From positions 62,001 to 126,000 of the forward strand of contig CAVTZY010000027.1 in NCBI GenBank assembly GCA_963739235.1: 64,000 bases of DNA, given 5' to 3'. This DNA comes from JAFNAG01 sp963739235 (GTDB taxonomy: Bacteria; Acidobacteriota; UBA6911). Position 1 is the first letter of the stretch. Every line of letters begins with the position of its first letter. The translations under genes and the position numbers were made by a program. Under the pieces are notes generated by a model. It had not been told where the DNA came from. It did not search any database and saw only the letters and a program-made list of their open reading frames with translations. This document shows, in pieces, positions 37,224 through 47,439 of this stretch.

Positions 37224-39904
37224 ATGTCGCTGCTCCGAATTATAGCGAGCGGGTTGCGTGCTTTGTTCCGGAAAGAGCGGCTGGAGCGTGAAACCGACGA
37301 AGAACTCCGCGAGTATTTGAAAATGGCGATCGATAATAAAACGAACGCCGGCATGAGTTCCGAGCAGGCACAGCGAACCGTGCGACTCGAAACGGGAGGG
37401 TTGGAGACAATCAAAGAAGAAGTGCGCAATGCCGGGTGGGAGTCTTCCTGGAGACAGTCTGGCGTGATCTGCGATTTGGTGCACGAATGCTCCGGAGGAA
37501 TCCCGGATTCACTGCTGTCGCCGTCCTGACCCTCGCTATCTGCATTAGCGCCAACACCGTGATGTTCAGCATCATGAACACGATGTTGCTTCGTCCGCTG
37601 CCCCTCAGGAAATCCGACCAGATTGTTCTGCTTTGGGGGACGAATCCGCGCGGGTTCGGCTGGCGAGGCAAGACGGGCTTTTCTGCGCCCAACTTCCTGG
37701 ATTTCAGAGAACAGAACCAGGTCTTTGAACACATGGCAACTTATAACAGCGGGCGGCTGGCACTCACCGGGGAGGATAACCCGCAGTTTATTAATGCCGG
37801 CATCGTGAATTCGAACTTTTTCAAAGTGCTCAACGTCCAACCCATTTTGGGCCGCGCGCTGCTACCGGAAGATGAGCAGACCGGTCGCAATCATGTAGCC
37901 CTGCTGAACTACTCACTCTGGCAAGCACGTTATGGCTCGGATCCGAACATCGTCGGCCGGATAATCAGACTCGATGCCGTACCTTATGTTGTGATCGGCG
38001 TCATGCCCGAGTTTGAGTTCTCCATACCCGGCTACTATCCCCGAAGGGACTTGTGGCTTCCTGCCGTGCTCCCGCGCGACAATGCCGGGCGCGGCCATAA
38101 ATACCTCGGCGTGATTGCACGTCTCAAACCGGGTGCGACCTTGCAGGGCGCGCAGGCAGATGTTGATGCAATCTCGGCGCGGCTTGCCAAGGCATACCCG
38201 CAGGAAGTCCCGGCGGCAGACCGCACATTGGTTGTGAGTCTCCATGACCAGGTCGTCGGAGACATACGCCCCGTAGTGCTTATTCTTTTTGGAGCGGCCG
38301 GCTTCCTGCTGTTGATCGCCTGTGCCAACGTGGCCAACCTGCAACTGGCGCGCGCTTCGGTGCGGCAAAGGGAGATCGCGCTGCGCACGGCCCTGGGCGC
38401 CAGTCGTGGACGTGTTTTGCGGCAGATGCTCACCGAAGGAGTCTTACTTGCGGGGATCGCGGGGATGATTGGCGTTCTGCTCGCATCCATGGGAATCGAC
38501 CTGCTGCTCCGGCTCCAAGTGGTCTCCATTCCCGGCGGAATGAAGGTTACCATGGACTTCCGGGTGCTGCTCTATTCCATGGCGATCTCATTCCTCGCAG
38601 GGATTGTGTTCGGCCTGGCTCCCGCTCTCAGTTCTTCCTCGATGAGTGTGTATGCGCCTCCTAAAGAGGGCGTGGGATCTTTCGCGAGGGCTCACGGTGG
38701 GACTAAGCTGCGCGGTGTACTGATCATATCTGAGGTCGCTCTATCGATGATCCTGCTGATCGGAGCCGGGCTCCTAATAAAAAGCCTTGTCCGTCTGGTC
38801 GATGAAAACCCGGGCTTCGACACAAAGAACATTCTCACCCTGCACTTTAATCTGCCGAAGTATTCCTACCCTCAGGCATCCAAACAGACGGCGTTCTATC
38901 AACAGCTCATGGAAAAGGTGGGCAGCCTGCCAGGAATCATAGCAGTCGGGGCAACCAACGACCTTCCGCTCACGGGCGGTCAAGACTCGGACGGCATTTC
39001 CGTGGAAGGACACGGTCTGATCAACATACCGAGTCATGATCTCGCCGTTCAAGACCGGTTGGCGACTCCAGAGTATTTCCGGGTGATGGGCATACCGGTG
39101 ATCGCGGGCCGCACCTTTACTGAAGCGGACGCAGGATCCGCGCCACCGGTCGCTCTGATCAATCGGACTTTCGCAAATCGCATCTTTGGAAAAGAAAACC
39201 CGATCGGCAAACGCCTTATGTTCGGAACCCGAGATTCATCCCTACCGTGGGTGACCATCGTCGGCGTCGTCGGTGACGTTCGGGACTTTGGGTTGGATCG
39301 GCAACCCAGCAGCGAAATCTACGTTTCCTACCTACAACAGAACGTACTGCCATACAACCCCTTGCCCGAAATGCACCTCGTTATGCGCACGATCGGGGAT
39401 CCGAACAGTCTCGTCACCGCAGTACTCGAACGGATACACGAGCTTGATCGAGAACTGCCGATTCCCGTGCATGAAACCATGGAGGGAGTCTACGCAGGAT
39501 CGCTCGCTGAGCGGCGTGCCGTCGTGCATTTGCTTGGCGTGCTGGCCGGAATCGCGATCATTTTGGTTGCTGTGGGCGTCTACGGGGTGATCTCCTACTC
39601 CGTTGCTCGCCGCACTCACGAGGTCGGCATCCGCCTGGCGCTCGGTGCACAGACGCACGATATTGCGGCCCTCATTCTACGCGAGGGGCTGGCGCTGGCG
39701 CTGGCGGGCGCGTTGCTTGGACTGGCAGGCGCAATTTCTGTGACGCATGTCTTGACTGCAATGCTCTACGAAGTAAGCGCAACGGATCCATCAACATTTC
39801 TGGGCATAGCGCTTCTGCTCATCAGCGTCGCACTTTTGGCCAGTTACGTCCCTGCGCGGAGAGCAATGAGAGTAGATCCACTTGCCGCCTTGCGGTCTGA
39901 ATGA
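37224..39904 (+). pseudogene. ADOP-type FtsX/MacB-like permease, one frameshift
   Basis: About 893 residues when repaired. The first frame gives the cytoplasmic domain (FRKERLERETDEELREYLKM) as far as EEVRNAGW near 37435. The next frame resumes with GVFLETVWRDLRFGARMLRR and NPGFTAVAVLTLAI, then continues through both MacB_PCD/FtsX units to RVDPLAALRSE. Only one base is out of place, in a GGGTGGGAG stretch. All conserved permease segments after it are well preserved, so the change is recent or a sequencing error. If real, the cytoplasmic domain would be made alone, or translation could restart inside the second frame. Confidence 0.87.
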
Positions 39905-40286
39905 GGCATTTCACGGAGTGCATTTCCCGGAAAGACCGGGACGGAAGCCGACCACATACCAGAAACCGAGCCATCCCTCGGAGCGAGACCGCAAGCATAA
40001 AAATGCGGCTTCTTTCGACTATCTCTAGGGCCTCTTCCCCGCTCGTTCTCCTTTACATTAGTAAAAAATTATTTACATCATTCCGAATAATGTTTGCGCC
40101 CACTTGGGCCGATCACCTGAGCGAAGCCTGCCGCTCGAGAGAGCGACAGCAGCTTTGTTGATTCATTGGCTCCCCGGACGAACCTCATCGTGAACGTTTC
40201 ATCCTGCAAGAAATTCAAGCGCAGATCAAAGCCTGGAGGGTACATCCGGGAGGTTTCGGGGCAAACCGAGCCCTTAGGAGGCAACA
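39905..40286. other. Intergenic, no gene seen
   Basis: A moderately AT-rich stretch near 40060-40095 could hold the promoter for the next gene. TTAGGAGG at 40273-40280 is its ribosome site. Confidence 0.45.
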
Positions 40287-40751
40287 ATGTCAGTTTCAAA
40301 TATCGCATCAAACTCCAACCTGAACCAGATTGATTGGCAGAACAATTTCAAGCAGCTGCGCCAGGACTTCGAAGACCTGGCCGGTGCTTTGCAGTCGGAC
40401 GACCTGGCGGGCGCACAGAAAGCCTTCGCGGATTTGCAGAAATTGCAGCCGATTTCCAAGTCAGCCAATTCTGCCCAAACGAACGGGCAGGGAGGAGGGC
40501 AACTCGCCGCGGATTTCAAGGCTCTCGGCGATGCGCTGCAGAAAGGGGACATGGATTCGGCGAAGACGGCTTTTGCGAAGCTGCAGCAGGATGCGCAATC
40601 TATTCATCATGGCCATCGCCACCGGCACCATGCGTCTGGCACCCAAGACACAGGATCCAATGCAGTAACCACGCTGCTCAATTCTACGGGAAGCACCAGC
40701 TCCGAGGGCAACGGCACCTCCACTGCCGGCAAAATCGATATTTCTGTCTGA
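40287..40751 (+). CDS. Two-repeat helical protein with His-rich linker, unknown function
   Basis: A 154-residue protein with a strong ribosome site. Two copies of a helical repeat are plain: QDFEDLAGALQSDDLAGAQK-AFADLQKL (about 26-53) and ADFKALGDALQKGDMDSAKT-AFAKLQQD (about 74-101). A histidine cluster, HHGHRHRHH at about 106-114, suggests metal binding. The tail is Ser/Thr/Gly-rich and disordered. There is no signal peptide. I know similar uncharacterised proteins with this repeat from Acidobacteria and other soil bacteria, but no function. Confidence 0.75.
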   Translation: MSVSNIASNSNLNQIDWQNNFKQLRQDFEDLAGALQSDDLAGAQKAFADLQKLQPISKSANSAQTNGQGGGQLAADFKALGDALQKGDMDSAKTAFAKLQQDAQSIHHGHRHRHHASGTQDTGSNAVTTLLNSTGSTSSEGNGTSTAGKIDISV

Positions 40752-40783
40752 AGTATGAGCGTGCTCTGCCGCTCACTTCAGAC
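40746..40783 (+). terminator. Hairpin over the stop codon
   Basis: GTCTGAAG-TA-TGAGCG (40746-40761) pairs with CGCTCACTTCAGAC (40770-40783), a 14-pair stem with a two-base bulge and eight-base loop. No U-run follows, so it may be an mRNA-stabilising or Rho-associated structure rather than a classic terminator. Confidence 0.45.
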
Positions 40784-41640
40784 CGTTAGGGCTAAGGTGA
40801 GATCGCGGCGACCGCGCGAACACTCACGGCCGGCGCCAGGTATGCAAGATCAGGAACATCCGGGGTACGATACTTATCCTCGGTTTTGGCAGATGGAATA
40901 TGGTCGTCCAATCCTGGAAGATGGGTATTATCTCCCCGGATCCCAGCAACGTTCGTAAGTCTCAAGACCTGCGGCGAGCGGTCGGGGCAGCGGCAATCCG
41001 GACAATAACCTTCTTTCCGAGAACTGTGGCAGTCCGAGTAATGATTTCATGAGAGAAGGCTGTATTTTGGGATCGAGCAAACGGTTAAGCTGCGACCGGC
41101 TCGTGTGAAAATCTCGGGCCATGGCCTGCTTGGGCCTGATGACATGTAAGGGGTTATTGACGCAAACGGGACTTCTGGACAACAACGATCTGGGGACGGT
41201 CAATATCGTTCTATAAGGAGGACAAGCCGCGTATTCTCTTTATTCGTCATCATCCCACCTGGCAGCTGACGTCTGGTGGATGAGCTGCAGGGCTCAGGCC
41301 ATCCGCTTCGACCCGAGTCTGCCTCTTGAGGCGCCCTGTCTGCTTCATCCGCTCGTTGGCGCGCTCAGCCCACCTCAGTCGCAAGTGACCAGAAGGGACC
41401 CACGAATCCGTGCCGCTCGAATGTGGCGGCTACCTGCGCCGTGGTGGCGCGTTCCCAACCCGCATCGAGTTGAGTCGCGTACCACTCCGCAAAGAATACA
41501 GATACCTTGGCTCATTGGCCGTGGCAAGTGGGTGGGCAGAACTTGCTTGGCGGTCTTGTCCCCTCTGCCGGTTCCCGCCCTGTTGAGACAGTTCAGTCAG
41601 GAAACTTCAAGTGCCTTGACGCACCCGAGACTCGGGTGCT
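40784..41640. other. Long gap with element copy C
   Basis: No supported gene. The dispersed element copy at 41118-41210 is the only structure I can explain here. Confidence 0.5.
41118..41210 (+). repeat. Dispersed recombinase-end element, copy C (left part)
   Basis: The left edge matches copy B (GGCCTGCTTGGGCCTGATGA), followed by GGGGTTATTGACGCAAACGG, then GACAACAACGATCTGGGGAC and GGTCAATATC. The TATTGAC and GTCAATA arms are kept. Similarity fades after about 41215, though AAGGAGGACAAGCCGCG near 41216 recalls the right end. Confidence 0.65.
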
Positions 41641-42087
41641 TTACCGTTGGATTTGGTTTATTCCTGGAATCCTCTGCTCAACGCGGCCAACGCGGGTCTT
41701 CACCTTATGCAGTCCCAAAGCGCGGCAGGCAATCCAGGTAATGTTGTTTCCTTTAAGCTCTGCCAGGAGTCTTGCCAGCGTTACACCGTTCGGATCCTGG
41801 ACAATCCTGACCTGCACGCCGCCTCCGGCTAAGGCAATCGCATGCTGGACCTCCCCATGAAACTCGGGAGCAGGATAAAGGCGCAGATTCTGCACGGACC
41901 GGTACGCGCTGGCCTCCATGTCGGGTTGCGCGCCCGGTGCGTTCCCGGACATGAGCCTCACGGCGAAATCAACAGACATTAATCGGTTGCCTTCCGTAAA
42001 GAATCTTACAGAGGTCTTGGGCGGAACCTGCGTATAGCCGTCATTTGGCGCCCAGCCGCCATGACCGAACACAAAGATATCAGCCAT
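41641..42087 (-). CDS. Stv-type putative adhesin-domain protein
   Basis: A 148-residue protein. AGAGGAGG lies six bases before the ATG at 42087. The opening IFVFGHGGWAPNDGYTQVPP followed by TSVRFFTEGNRLM, and the later NNITWIACRALGL with nearby basic residues, resemble the small 'putative adhesin Stv' domain. That domain is found mostly in bacterial effector-like and polymorphic proteins. The cysteine-histidine pattern (FGHGG, WIACR) hints at a possible enzyme pocket, but this is inference. It has no signal peptide and no neighbour in the same orientation. A complete insertion sequence lies about 140 bases upstream of its start. Confidence 0.6.
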   Translation of the reverse strand: MADIFVFGHGGWAPNDGYTQVPPKTSVRFFTEGNRLMSVDFAVRLMSGNAPGAQPDMEASAYRSVQNLRLYPAPEFHGEVQHAIALAGGGVQVRIVQDPNGVTLARLLAELKGNNITWIACRALGLHKVKTRVGRVEQRIPGINQIQR

Positions 42088-42224
42088 CTGGAGCCTCCTC
42101 TTGAAGCTGATTGTACCAGAATAACAGCGTTTCAAGCCGGAGTATCTGTCTTATTCCCGGCCTCCGGCTCAGTGTACACTCGGCCGCCATTCTTCGATCC
42201 ACCGAGTCGCAATTTTCTCTTTAG

Positions 42225-44238
42225 CCCGACTTTGACAACTGGGGCGCCTTTTTGCCGATTTTGGGCACTTTCGCGCCTGTAAGTATTTTGTTTTCAGCAG
42301 AGATTTCCTTCAAAGCAGCCGTAGTGAAGACCTACCCCCTTGACCTGCTTGACCGGACATGGACAATGGCGTCATGTTTCTTCGCTACACGCAGCGAAAG
42401 AAGGACGGGAAGCTAAACCGCTACTGGAGCATCGTTGAGAATCACCGTGGTGAGGGCAGGCGCGTGGTGCAGCGACAGGTCCTATACCTGGGCGAGATCA
42501 ACGACACCCAGGAGGCAGCCTGGTGCCGAAGCATCGAAGTGTTTGAATCCGGGACCGGCCACTGGCGTCAGGTAGCCCTATTCCCCAAGGATCGGGAAGC
42601 ACCGGAACTGGCGCATGAAGTTGTCCATGTTTGTCTGGATCAACTGCGGCTCAGGCAGCCGCGGCAATGGGGTGCGTGCTGGTTGGCGTCTGAGTTATGG
42701 CGCCAGCTGACACTGGATGACTTTTGGCGGGAAAAACTACGGCCGAGTCGTGAAGGGACCGATTGGCTGGACGTACTGAAGATCCTCGTAACCTATCGTT
42801 TGATCGATCCCGGTAGTGAATGGCGGCTGCACCGAGAGTGGTACCACCGTTCGGCGATGCGTGACCTGCTCGGGCGTACCGGTGACACCGTCGAGTTGCA
42901 GTCGCTGTACCGCTGCCTGGACAAACTGCTGGAGCACAAGCGCGGCCTGTTCAGTTTTCTTACCGGGCGCTGGCGAGATCTGTTCGAGGCGAGATACGAA
43001 GTTTTATTGTATGACCTGACCAGCACCTATTTTGAATGTGATCCTCCAGGGCAGGGCAAGCGACGGCATGGCTACAGCCGCGACAAACGTCCGGACTGTG
43101 TGCAGGTGGTGATCGCGCTGGTGATCACACCGGAAGGATTTCCGCTGGCGTACGAAGTGATGGCGGGAAACACGAGCGACAAGACCACGCTGAAGGCATT
43201 TCTGGAAAAGATCGAAAACCAGTACGGGAAAGCCCATCGAGTTTGGGTGATGGATCGTGGCATTCCGACCGAGGATATTCTGCGTGAGATGCGGACGGCA
43301 ACCACGCCGGTATCCTATTTGGTCGGGACGCAACGAGGGCGGCTGACGAAACTGGAAAAAGAGTTTCTGAAACTGCCGTGGGCGAAGGTGAAGGACTCCC
43401 TGGAAGTGAAGCTCTTGCCGCAGGAAGGAGAGCTGTACATCCTGGCCCGCAGCCAGGGTCGGAGGAAGAAGGAGCGCGCGATGCGGCGGCGCCGGCTCAA
43501 ACAGTTGTGGAAGCGTCTCCATGAGTTGCAGCGGCAGAAACTGACGCGCGATGAATTGCTGTTGAAACTTGGGGCGGCCAAAGCCGAAGCGGGCAAGGCC
43601 TATCGGCTGGTGGAAGTCCAGGTGCCCAAGGCCGAAGAAACAGTCAGTGCCGAGACATTCACTTTTTCCTTGCGTAAAGAAAAACTCCGAGCGGCCATGC
43701 GCAGCGAGGGCGATTATCTATTGCGCTCGAATCTCTCCGGCGAGGACCCGGTAATCCTGTGGCAGCGTTACATTCAGCTGACGGAGATCGAGGCGGCCTT
43801 TCGCAATCTCAAGAGTGATCTGGCCATCCGGCCGGTTCACCATCAGAAGGATCCACGCATCGAGGCGCACATCTTCGTTGCGTTCCTGGCCTACTGCCTG
43901 TATGTCACGTTACAGCAGCGGCTGCGAGCCTTGGCGCCCGGGCTCACGAGCAGGGCCGTCATCGAGAAGATGTCGGCCATCCAGATGATTGACGTTCATC
44001 TGCCAACCACAGACGGCCGACAGCTCATCCTTTCCCGATACACGCAGCCGGAACCGGATCACCAACTGCTGTTGCAGCGCCTCCATCTGACACTGCCCGC
44101 GCAGCCGCCGCCGAAAATCTCGAGAGGGGATCAAAACCATGCCACAGAGCCCGTAGCTCTGTAGTGAAGACCTATGACTTCCTTGAACGCAAAATCAATA
44201 GGTTACGGAGATTTTGAGGCCCAGTTGTCAAAGTCGGG
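42225..44238 (+). mobile_element. IS1634-type insertion sequence, complete
   Basis: Perfect 19-base terminal inverted repeats CCCGACTTTGACAACTGGG at 42225-42243 and 44220-44238 bound a 2,014-base element with one transposase gene. TTAG is present on both sides (42221-42224 and 44239-44242), a likely target duplication although shorter than the usual 5-6 bases of the family. Removing it joins CTCT to TTAGGAGTTGCC. A direct repeat GTAGTGAAGACCTA occurs in the leader (42321-42334) and at the end of the gene (44161-44174). Confidence 0.9.
42359..44164 (+). CDS. IS1634-family transposase
   Basis: A 601-residue DDE transposase of normal family length. The opening MFLRYTQRKKDGKLNRYWSI is typical, so the true start may be the ATG at 42374 rather than 42359. 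The first acidic residue lies in LLYDLTSTYFE, the second in HRVWVMDRGIPTEDIL and the Glu in QLTEIEAAFRNLKSDL with the YREK-like RPVHHQKDPRIEAH context. A long insertion rich in Lys/Arg (RRKKERAMRRRRLKQLWKRL) separates the second and third. The gene fills the element. No damage is visible, so it may be mobile now. Confidence 0.93.
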   Translation: MDNGVMFLRYTQRKKDGKLNRYWSIVENHRGEGRRVVQRQVLYLGEINDTQEAAWCRSIEVFESGTGHWRQVALFPKDREAPELAHEVVHVCLDQLRLRQPRQWGACWLASELWRQLTLDDFWREKLRPSREGTDWLDVLKILVTYRLIDPGSEWRLHREWYHRSAMRDLLGRTGDTVELQSLYRCLDKLLEHKRGLFSFLTGRWRDLFEARYEVLLYDLTSTYFECDPPGQGKRRHGYSRDKRPDCVQVVIALVITPEGFPLAYEVMAGNTSDKTTLKAFLEKIENQYGKAHRVWVMDRGIPTEDILREMRTATTPVSYLVGTQRGRLTKLEKEFLKLPWAKVKDSLEVKLLPQEGELYILARSQGRRKKERAMRRRRLKQLWKRLHELQRQKLTRDELLLKLGAAKAEAGKAYRLVEVQVPKAEETVSAETFTFSLRKEKLRAAMRSEGDYLLRSNLSGEDPVILWQRYIQLTEIEAAFRNLKSDLAIRPVHHQKDPRIEAHIFVAFLAYCLYVTLQQRLRALAPGLTSRAVIEKMSAIQMIDVHLPTTDGRQLILSRYTQPEPDHQLLLQRLHLTLPAQPPPKISRGDQNHATEPVAL

Positions 44239-44745
44239 TTAGGAGTTGCCTTCGGCTCCGTCAAGCGACGCCTCCACCCCTGCTGCGCGGATCGCTGGGA
44301 TCCGTTGTGGTCGGTCTGATGCAGGATATAGAAAAGGAGCCGCCGATAGGTTGTCATCCGATTCGGCCAGGCGCTAACCGTCTCGTGGCAGACGGGCATG
44401 GCGGGCAGTCAACCTCCCCGCGGCCTCAGGGCCGCGATAGATCTAACTGCCACGACGGGATTTGAAACAGGGTTTGACGGAGACGCCTGCAACTTCAGAC
44501 TTCTGCGACTACACGGCCGGGAAGACTCGTCCGTGATTTGGTGACCTCAGAAGCTGGGCAATTGTGGGTCCGGATCATCAATCAGTGCGAACCCGAGGAC
44601 TCGGCAGGAGGGCAGACGAGCGGAGGCCACCGTGCGCCAGCGCAGGTTTCCCAGATCGGGACTTCCCGGGAGTGTGGGCTCAATAGGCTCTAGCACCGCT
44701 GTTCGGCTCGGACCTCCTGGAAAGACGCAGCTCTGGCTAGCCTGC
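44239..44745. other. Gap with element fragment H
   Basis: No gene. Bases 44586-44628 (GCGAACCCGAGGACTCGGCA, then GGCAGACGAGCGGAGGCC) match the right-hand part of the dispersed element in forward orientation. Confidence 0.5.
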
Positions 44746-47439
44746 TTACTTCTTTCCGGTGGGGCAGAGGCGCTTGAGTTCCTCGAACCAGTTGAGGACG
44801 ATGTTGATTTGCTGAGTATTCGCTGCATCTGTCGGCTCGTCACCCTTAAGGCAAAGCAGGAAACGCCCATCCGGAGCCACATCGCACGTAACCAGATCTT
44901 CTCTCTCGAACAATAAAGTAGGCCGTCCAAAGTTTCCGTGAAGAGAGTCAAAAGCTACTGCCATCATTTTGTTGCCTTGGCGGTAGTAGAGTTCTTTAGA
45001 ATCGTGGGACCACCGAGGCTGAGATGCACCATCCGACGTAAGGGGCCTCTTATTAAGCAGGTCTGGATATGAAGTGATCCATACCTCAGTTTGGCCCGTT
45101 CGATTGGACTTATAGGCAAGCCATCGCCCGTCAGGGGAAATCATGGGCTCAGATCCGCTGAATTCTGAATCTAGCAGCGGTCGCACCTCTCGCGTACCCT
45201 CCATTTGCAGTATCAAACTTTTATTCTCTCCTTTCGTCGATTCCCAGAATAGCAACTGCTTCCCATCCGGGATAAATGAGCCAGAGAAATATCCGTGTTC
45301 GAGGGCTATCAGCAGTTCGGGTTTGAAGGTGCTTCCATCGGCTGAAATCCAATATGGATCACCGGGGTTGCCGCACAGTTCTGCGAAACTAAAGACTATG
45401 CGATCACCCTTGGGTGTCCAGACTGGGTTGGAGCTACAGCCTTTTCGCATTAACGGGATGGGTGGATTATTGGCAGATAAATCATAGATCCACAAGTCAC
45501 TGCCGCGTTTGTTATCGGCAATCGCCACAGCCAGGCGTCGACCGTCAGGGGAAAGACGAAGCGTGGAGAACGGCAGTTTTTCTCTGACGGCCTCAGCGAG
45601 GCTTCCCTGTCGATTTGCCCATACGAGCCGTTGGTTAATTAGAGGCTTCTCGCTGATAGGCACATAAGCCAGTGTCCCATTGTCTGAAACACTGAAGTGT
45701 GCTGTCCCAGCTTCGAAGGGACCTTGCATGACGCCTTGGATAACCTCGACAGGTTCGCCGGTTTTTTCAAGCCGATTCAGATCAAAAGGAACTGCCAGCA
45801 AACTCCCTTCCCGCACGTATACCAGGTATCCTGTGGATATATAGCGGGCGTCGGTTCCTCCTTCGAAAAGCATTTTCCTTTTGCCCGTTTCAAGGGATTG
45901 CACCATAATTTGGCCATTGTCCCAACTACGACCCGCTGTATTGCAGGTAAACAGCAGGTATTTGCCGCCCTTCAAGAGTTGCGGTCCATGGAATACCTCG
46001 CTCTTGCCGGGATCTGCTCTGATCAAGACCTTAGGTTGGCCACCAGCCCCAGGCACTTGCCAGATCCCTTCTCGACCTTGCCCATAGACAATAGTGTCAT
46101 CTTCTGCCCAGCTTGCTCCCGACGGTAGTTGAGGGCAGTCGCATAGGGGCACTGGCTTTCCGCCGCTGATGGAGATCTTTTGCATTTTGTAGTCAGCATA
46201 AAAGCCAACCCACTTCCCGTCCGGGGAGAAAAACGGATTTCTGCTTGATGTAAATCCAGGAGTTGTGCCAAATCCCTCCGTTCCATGGATGGGCAACGCC
46301 TCCATGCTATACATCGGACGCAGAAAGAGCTGGTTATTGACGACGTAGGCTAAATGAGATCCATCCGGTGACACAGCCACAAGATTGCGACCTAGAGATG
46401 TAAATTTCTGGCTTGCTGGCAGCACAAAAGGGAAGCGGACAACGAATTCTGATTTTGGCTTTTGCGTTTGCTTCCAAATCACAAAGCTGGAAACCGCACA
46501 CACGGCAAGGCTGGCAAGAACAATTGGAATCATCAGCCTCCGGTTCGTTCTCGCAGGCACTGCACCCTTGGCTTCTTCAAATGCTATCGGTTCCCTGGCT
46601 GCATGGCTGATTTCGATCCTGGCATCGGCAATGTCGTGAAGCCGCTCTCTTGGATCTTTTTCGAGGCATCGATGCAAGAGATCCATTACCTTTGAGGGTG
46701 TGGCAGTCGGCAGTGCTTTCCAATCAGGCTCACCCTTGAGGATCGCGGCCAGGGTTTCTGTGATTGTTTCACCTTCAAACGCCCGCTTCCCGGTCAGGCA
46801 CTCGTACAGGATGCAGCCGAAGGCCCAGATGTCGGCTCGCTTGTCGATAGCTCCTCCTTTTGCCTGCTCGGGACTCATGTAAGCCGGTGTGCCAAGCACG
46901 ACGCCGGGGCGGGTCATCGCCTCAGTGATGGTGGGTGACTGCGTGGCGTCGGCGGCTTGCGTTTCATCGGCCAGCGCTTTCGCAAGCCCGAAATCCAGGA
47001 TCTTGACCTTCCCTTCAGGCGTAACCTTCACATTGGCAGGCTTCAGGTCGCGGTGGATGATGTCTTTAGCATGCGCAGCTTCCAGCCCTTCGGCGATCTG
47101 GCGGCAAACCTCCAGTGATTCGTCGACCGCCAATGGCCCCTTTGCAATATGCTGAGCCAGCGTTTCGCCTTCGACCAGTTCCATGACGAGGAAAGGGCTT
47201 CCGTCCGTCTTTTCGAGCCCATGAATGGCAGCGATGTTCGGGTGACTGAGCGACGCCAGGAGCCTTGCCTCCCGGTCGAAGCGGGCCAGGCGTTCCGGGT
47301 CTTTGGTGAATGCATCGGGCAGAACCTTAATGGCAACGCGGCGGCTTAGGTGACTGTCTTCGGCAAGAAAGACCTCGCCCATGCCACCTGCGCCGAGCTT
47401 TTCAATGATTCGGTAGTGCGAGATGCTTTCGCCGATCAT
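44746..47439 (-). CDS. Ser/Thr protein kinase with PD40/WD40-like propeller
   Basis: An 897-residue membrane kinase, the intact counterpart of the broken gene at 6865-9581. Start ATG 47439 follows TGGAGG by eight bases; the open frame above it is not used. The domain is complete: GAGGMGEVF loop, Lys38, HRDLKPAN (HRD 129-131), DFG at 149-151 and GTPAYMSPEQAKGG. A transmembrane helix (MIPIVLASLAVCAVSSFVIW) precedes an extracytoplasmic six-bladed propeller with repeated SPDGxxLAY/WxxDSKELYY units (VAVSPDGSHLAYV, FFSPDGKWVGFY, PRWSHDSKELYYR). It is thought to sense a periplasmic ligand; the target is unknown. Confidence 0.93.
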   Translation of the reverse strand: MIGESISHYRIIEKLGAGGMGEVFLAEDSHLSRRVAIKVLPDAFTKDPERLARFDREARLLASLSHPNIAAIHGLEKTDGSPFLVMELVEGETLAQHIAKGPLAVDESLEVCRQIAEGLEAAHAKDIIHRDLKPANVKVTPEGKVKILDFGLAKALADETQAADATQSPTITEAMTRPGVVLGTPAYMSPEQAKGGAIDKRADIWAFGCILYECLTGKRAFEGETITETLAAILKGEPDWKALPTATPSKVMDLLHRCLEKDPRERLHDIADARIEISHAAREPIAFEEAKGAVPARTNRRLMIPIVLASLAVCAVSSFVIWKQTQKPKSEFVVRFPFVLPASQKFTSLGRNLVAVSPDGSHLAYVVNNQLFLRPMYSMEALPIHGTEGFGTTPGFTSSRNPFFSPDGKWVGFYADYKMQKISISGGKPVPLCDCPQLPSGASWAEDDTIVYGQGREGIWQVPGAGGQPKVLIRADPGKSEVFHGPQLLKGGKYLLFTCNTAGRSWDNGQIMVQSLETGKRKMLFEGGTDARYISTGYLVYVREGSLLAVPFDLNRLEKTGEPVEVIQGVMQGPFEAGTAHFSVSDNGTLAYVPISEKPLINQRLVWANRQGSLAEAVREKLPFSTLRLSPDGRRLAVAIADNKRGSDLWIYDLSANNPPIPLMRKGCSSNPVWTPKGDRIVFSFAELCGNPGDPYWISADGSTFKPELLIALEHGYFSGSFIPDGKQLLFWESTKGENKSLILQMEGTREVRPLLDSEFSGSEPMISPDGRWLAYKSNRTGQTEVWITSYPDLLNKRPLTSDGASQPRWSHDSKELYYRQGNKMMAVAFDSLHGNFGRPTLLFEREDLVTCDVAPDGRFLLCLKGDEPTDAANTQQINIVLNWFEELKRLCPTGKK

